From Pelagibacteraceae bacterium AG-325-E08 (lineage in GTDB: Bacteria; Pseudomonadota; Alphaproteobacteria; Pelagibacterales; Pelagibacteraceae): a DNA stretch of 64,000 nt. Of the stretch, positions 60,772-64,000 are shown piece after piece. Positions within the stretch are counted from its first letter, which is position 1, and each line of letters starts with the position of its first letter. Position numbers and translations under genes: made by a program. The notes beneath the pieces are model-generated. The model made no database searches and had not been told where the DNA came from. It saw nothing but the letters and a program-made list of their open reading frames with translations. The stretch lies in assembly GCA_003282985.1 (NCBI GenBank), contig QBYE01000002.1, positions 1 through 64,000 on the forward strand. Direction: 5' to 3'.

Positions 60772-61770
60772 ATGAGTAAAAATAAAATTAAAATTGCTAT
60801 ATTATTAGGTGATCCATCAGGTATTGGACCCGAATTGGTCTCAAAGTTACTATGTCAAGAAATTATTAACAAAGCAAACATAGTTTTAATTGGTGAAAAA
60901 AAAATTTTAGAAGAAGGAAATAAGATTTCTGGAAAATCACAAGATTTAAAATTTGTTGAAAAATTTGAACAGATAAATTTTGATGAAGGAAATAAATTTT
61001 TTTTAGATATCTCAAAAGGTAAAAATCATAAATATAATTTATCTGAATGCTCAAAAGAGTCAGGAGAAAGTGTTCTAGAGGCTCTTAACTTAGCATTAGA
61101 TCTTGCGAAACAAAATAAAATAGATGCTATTAACTTTGGCCCATTTAATAAGACAAGTATGAAGTTGGGCGGAAATACTCATTCTGATGAACTTCATTTG
61201 ATGGCTGAAAAATTAGATGTAAAAAATTTTTTCTGTGAATTTAATGTTGTAGACAACTTTTGGACTGCTAGAGTAACTTCGCACATACCTATTAGAGAGG
61301 TACCTGATCATGTTAAGAAAGAAAACATTATTAAACCAATAAAACTTATAAATAATGCAATGAAACTTAATGGAATTAAAAATCCTCGTGTAGCTGTACA
61401 AGCTTTAAATCCTCATGCAGAGTTTGGTATTGAAGAAAAAAATGAAATAATTCCAGCAATAGAAGAGGCAAAAAAACAAGGTATTAATGCAGATGGTCCT
61501 TTGCCATGTGATACTTCTTTTATTACAGCTTATAAAAATAAAAATCATGATTGTATAGTTGGCATGTATCACGATGCACTACAATCTGGACTCAAAGCGT
61601 TTGGTTTTGATAGAGGTGTTACCGTTCAAGGTGGTTTGCCACTACCTATTACTACACCAGCTCATGGTACTGCTTTTGATATTGCAGGAAAAAATAAAGC
61701 AAACTTAGAACCTACCTTGCAATCATTTAAGATAGCACTAACGATGGCAGAAAATAAATCTAAACAATGA
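60772..61770 (+). CDS. PdxA-family dehydrogenase (PdxA2-like)
   Basis: The 332-residue protein belongs to the 4-hydroxythreonine-4-phosphate dehydrogenase family. It has [17 protein letters not shown] near residue 11, [18 protein letters not shown] near residue 123 (first metal His), [14 protein letters not shown] near residue 206, and [19 protein letters not shown] near residue 263 with the third metal His, then [13 protein letters not shown]. It is diverged from true PdxA, and its place between a TTT transporter and a sugar-acid dehydratase suggests a catabolic dehydrogenase, as with PdxA2 or TphB-type relatives. Vitamin B6 synthesis is the alternative. It overlaps the next gene by 4 bp. 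Confidence 0.82.
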   Translation: MSKNKIKIAILLGDPSGIGPELVSKLLCQEIINKANIVLIGEKKILEEGNKISGKSQDLKFVEKFEQINFDEGNKFFLDISKGKNHKYNLSECSKESGESVLEALNLALDLAKQNKIDAINFGPFNKTSMKLGGNTHSDELHLMAEKLDVKNFFCEFNVVDNFWTARVTSHIPIREVPDHVKKENIIKPIKLINNAMKLNGIKNPRVAVQALNPHAEFGIEEKNEIIPAIEEAKKQGINADGPLPCDTSFITAYKNKNHDCIVGMYHDALQSGLKAFGFDRGVTVQGGLPLPITTPAHGTAFDIAGKNKANLEPTLQSFKIALTMAENKSKQ

Positions 61771-62942
61771 CAAAAATTAAAGACATTAAAACTTCCATTT
61801 ATAAATGGACAGGTGAAATAGTTCCACCAGCTCAAAATTTTTGTACAAACCCAACTGATGCTCTTAGAGAGTCTGGAGATAGGATGAAATCATTTAGATT
61901 TCATCAATGGATGGTATGCGAAGTTATAGCTGATGACGGAACAGTAGGCTTAGGTAATGCCGCGCTCGCACCAGAAGTAACAAAAAAAGCAATTGATTGT
62001 TATTTAAAAGATTTAGTAATTGGTGAAGACCCTTTTGATTATGATTATTTATGGGACAAAATGTATAGAAGCACTATGGCCTGGGGAAGAAAAGGAATCG
62101 GAATGATTGGAATTTCAGCAATCGATCTTGGAATTTGGGACTTAATGGGTAAATTAAAAAAAAAACCAGTATTTGAATTGCTCGGAGGTAGAACCAAAGA
62201 CAAGATTCCAGTGTATGCCTCAAAATTATATAGCCAACCAATAAAAGATTTACAAATAGAAGCTGAAAAATATTTAAATGAAGGTTTTAAGATGTTTAAA
62301 ATGCGCTTTGGTTGGGGACCTAAAGACGGTGCGGAAGGAATAAAAAAAAATATTGAATTAGTAAATGCTGTTAGAGAAGTGATTGGATATGAAACTGATC
62401 TTATGCTTGAAGCTTATATGGGATGGGATCTAGAATATTCAAAAAAAATAATACCTGAGCTAATAAAATTCAAACCAAAATGGTTAGAAGAGCCAGTAAT
62501 ACCTGATGATATTCCTGGATATGCAGAATTAAATGCTATGGGAGATGTTCCTATTGCAGGAGGTGAGCATGAGTTCAGTTATTTGGGCTTTAAACATTTA
62601 TTAGAACTTAAAGCAGTCAGTTTTATTCAATATGATGCAAATAGAGTTGGAGGTATAACACCTGGACATAAAATAAATACTTTAGCAGAAAAGTATGGCG
62701 TGCCTGTAATTCCTCATGCAGGTCAGATGCATAACTATCATTTAACAATGGCGCATAACAACTGTCCTTTTTCAGAATTTTTTCCTGTTCACCAAGTTGA
62801 GATAGGAAATGAGTTGTTTTATTATTTATTTAAAGGGGAACCTGAACCCAAAAATGGTTTTATTAATTTAGATGATAATACTCCAGGACTAGGGATTTCT
62901 ATAAATGAAAAATATAAATCTGATTTTAAAATTGTGGAGTAG
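61767..62942 (+). CDS. Enolase-superfamily sugar-acid dehydratase (rhamnonate dehydratase-like)
   Basis: The 391-residue protein is a mandelate-racemase/enolase superfamily member with a capping domain then a barrel. [19 protein letters not shown] near residue 127 is the usual linker. Catalytic and metal residues appear as [12 protein letters not shown] near residue 175, LEAYMGWD near 215, [10 protein letters not shown] near 239, GGEHEFS near 267 and [11 protein letters not shown] near 316, with His as general base. The order WGP-x-DG and PHxxxxxxxH resembles L-rhamnonate dehydratase. It would dehydrate a sugar acid to a 2-keto-3-deoxy acid, feeding the SDR and FAH enzymes. Confidence 0.85.
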   Translation: MTKIKDIKTSIYKWTGEIVPPAQNFCTNPTDALRESGDRMKSFRFHQWMVCEVIADDGTVGLGNAALAPEVTKKAIDCYLKDLVIGEDPFDYDYLWDKMYRSTMAWGRKGIGMIGISAIDLGIWDLMGKLKKKPVFELLGGRTKDKIPVYASKLYSQPIKDLQIEAEKYLNEGFKMFKMRFGWGPKDGAEGIKKNIELVNAVREVIGYETDLMLEAYMGWDLEYSKKIIPELIKFKPKWLEEPVIPDDIPGYAELNAMGDVPIAGGEHEFSYLGFKHLLELKAVSFIQYDANRVGGITPGHKINTLAEKYGVPVIPHAGQMHNYHLTMAHNNCPFSEFFPVHQVEIGNELFYYLFKGEPEPKNGFINLDDNTPGLGISINEKYKSDFKIVE

Positions 62943-62946
62943 TTAA

Positions 62947-64000
62947 TTAACCTTTAATACCCATGTGAGTATATTTCACATTCAAATAATCCTTTATAGC
63001 CATAGAACCACCTTCTCTACCGTATCCACTTTGTTTAATTCCACCAAAAGGGGCTTCAGCAATAGCTATGAAACCAGTATTTACTCCTACTGTTCCAGTT
63101 TCCAATTGTTCTGAAGCTAAATGAGCTGTTTCCATAGAGTTTGTACAAACATAACTACTTAATCCAAGTTCATGATTATTAGCTCTTTCAATAACTTCAT
63201 CAAAAGATTTGAAAGAGAGCATTGGAACTAATGGTCCAAAAGGTTCTTCTTTCATTATGGTAAAATTATCTTTAACATCATCAAATACTGTTGGTTCATA
63301 AAAAAATCCTTTGTTAAAGCCTGCTGGTCTTTTCCCACCAAGTAAAACCTTAGCTCCTTCTTTTTTGGTTTTTTCAACTAGAGCTTCAATCTCATTCAAT
63401 CTCTTTTGAGTTGTTAAGGGTCCTAATTGGGTATCTGGATCCATACCATTGCCAATTTTTAATTTTTTTGTTTTTTCTACAAATAAATTAACAAATTCAT
63501 CTTTTTTTTCTTCTTGGATATAAAATCTATTTGGAGATATACATACTTGACCATTATTTCTAAATTTTGCTGCAATTGCCATATCTGTAGCTTTTTTTAT
63601 ATCTGCATCCTTAAATACTATAAAAGGTGAGTGGCCACTTAACTCCATAGTTACTCTCTGAACTTTATCAGCAGCTTGTTTTAATATTAATTTTCCTACT
63701 CTTGAGGAACCAGTTATAGATATTTTTTTAATTATATCTGAAGCAATTAATTGTTGAGCAATACTCGGAGGATCTCCTGACAATAAATTTACAACACCTG
63801 GGGGAACTCCACATTCATTACAAATATCTACCATTTCCATAACAACCCCTGGAGTAATAACATCTGGTTTTATGATTACAGAACAACCTGCCGCTAAAGC
63901 AGTTGCTATTTTTCTAGCAGATAATACTGCAGGAAAATTCCAAGGAGATAACGCTGCTACCACTCCTACTGGTTGATAGTAAACATGAACTCTTGTGTCT
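62947..64000 (-). CDS. NAD(P)-dependent aldehyde dehydrogenase (succinate-semialdehyde type; cut by window edge)
   Basis: The frame is open from 62947 to the window end, so about 350 C-terminal residues are visible and the N-terminal quarter is missing. Motifs: VVAALSPWNFP near the left of the visible part (cofactor loop), IKPDVITPG, KISITGSSRVGKL, the catalytic Glu in VTMELSGHSPF and the catalytic Cys in NNGQVCISPNR. FGGIKQSGYGREGG near the end is typical of succinate-semialdehyde or glycolaldehyde/lactaldehyde dehydrogenases. It converges with the dehydratase gene (4 bp apart) and may oxidise an aldehyde from that pathway. Confidence 0.9.
   Translation of the reverse strand, partial: DTRVHVYYQPVGVVAALSPWNFPAVLSARKIATALAAGCSVIIKPDVITPGVVMEMVDICNECGVPPGVVNLLSGDPPSIAQQLIASDIIKKISITGSSRVGKLILKQAADKVQRVTMELSGHSPFIVFKDADIKKATDMAIAAKFRNNGQVCISPNRFYIQEEKKDEFVNLFVEKTKKLKIGNGMDPDTQLGPLTTQKRLNEIEALVEKTKKEGAKVLLGGKRPAGFNKGFFYEPTVFDDVKDNFTIMKEEPFGPLVPMLSFKSFDEVIERANNHELGLSSYVCTNSMETAHLASEQLETGTVGVNTGFIAIAEAPFGGIKQSGYGREGGSMAIKDYLNVKYTHMGIKG

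Noticed and set aside
1..64000. tRNA, rRNA, CRISPR, prophage or insertion sequence
   Set aside because: No T-loop motifs in a cloverleaf setting, no repeat-spacer array, no integrase or transposase and no terminal inverted repeats were found by eye; a tRNAscan or Infernal run would be decisive.

Overview
The window looks like a chromosomal segment of a SAR11 alphaproteobacterium (Pelagibacterales, 'Candidatus Pelagibacter'-like). This is inferred from very AT-rich, tightly packed DNA, lysine- and isoleucine-rich proteins, spacers mostly under 50 bp with many 1-11 bp gene overlaps, several tripartite secondary uptake systems, and gene sets known from SAR11 (AprABM, a TPP-riboswitch-controlled Na+/solute symporter, a DmdA-like protein, isocitrate lyase). 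I saw no rRNA, tRNA, CRISPR array, prophage or insertion sequence. No gene-free stretch exceeds 300 bp.

Layout. 1-5543 (minus): a truncated malonyl-CoA decarboxylase, a TSUP exporter, dusA and a TRAP transporter (dctP-dctQ-dctM). 5641-12213: CoA-transferase, RNA polymerase omega with a long acidic tail, an MFS permease, a beta-hydroxyacid dehydrogenase, an FMN-binding PNPOx-like protein, gamma-carbonic anhydrase, a thioredoxin-like protein and a GT4 glycosyltransferase. 12210-16347: a tripartite tricarboxylate transporter (tctC-tctB-tctA) and a divergent AbrB-family membrane protein. 16331-17694: a GT9 glycosyltransferase and a DUF6165 protein. 17705-26992: an organosulfonate/sulfite island with xsc, suyAB, a YeiH-type exporter, a TSUP exporter and aprM-aprB-aprA with two small unknown genes. 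27096-37592: a pabB-pabA-pabC-like-HIT operon, an MFS permease, metC, mnmA, cysQ, recX and several small genes. 37585-46478: GT9, amtB, HU, rseP, a DEAD-box helicase, then an ScfR/RamB-type regulator gene interrupted by one in-frame stop, divergent from aceA. 46557-51250: surface-glycan genes, a DmdA/GcvT-like protein and a hydroxyacid dehydrogenase. 51255-54508: an ABC-2 exporter and a symporter behind a TPP riboswitch (thiV-like). 54515-64000: CcdA, an azoreductase-like protein and a sugar-acid-type catabolic island with a second TTT transporter, SDR, FAH-family hydrolase, PdxA-like protein, enolase-superfamily dehydratase and aldehyde dehydrogenase.

How the genes work together. In the sulfur island SuyAB and Xsc would release sulfite from sulfolactate and sulfoacetaldehyde. 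AprABM could oxidise that sulfite, and YeiH/TSUP permeases could export the sulfur anions. In the right-hand island the TTT transporter would import a hydroxy- or sugar acid, which a rhamnonate-dehydratase-like enzyme, an SDR and an FAH hydrolase could convert to pyruvate plus a C2/C3 fragment, in the manner of the known diketo-hydrolase route.

The most striking signal no gene call explains: all three tripartite transporter operons carry an intrinsic-terminator-like hairpin with a U-tract exactly where the binding-protein gene ends and the small membrane-subunit gene begins. In each case it overlaps the ribosome binding site, start codon or first codons of the small subunit. This suggests a common attenuation device setting binding-protein versus permease levels. 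Other notable points are the nonsense codon in the regulator beside aceA with a cluster of TTTGTAAA repeats, a 27-residue extremely basic gene with its own promoter, and a structured 3' region after amtB.
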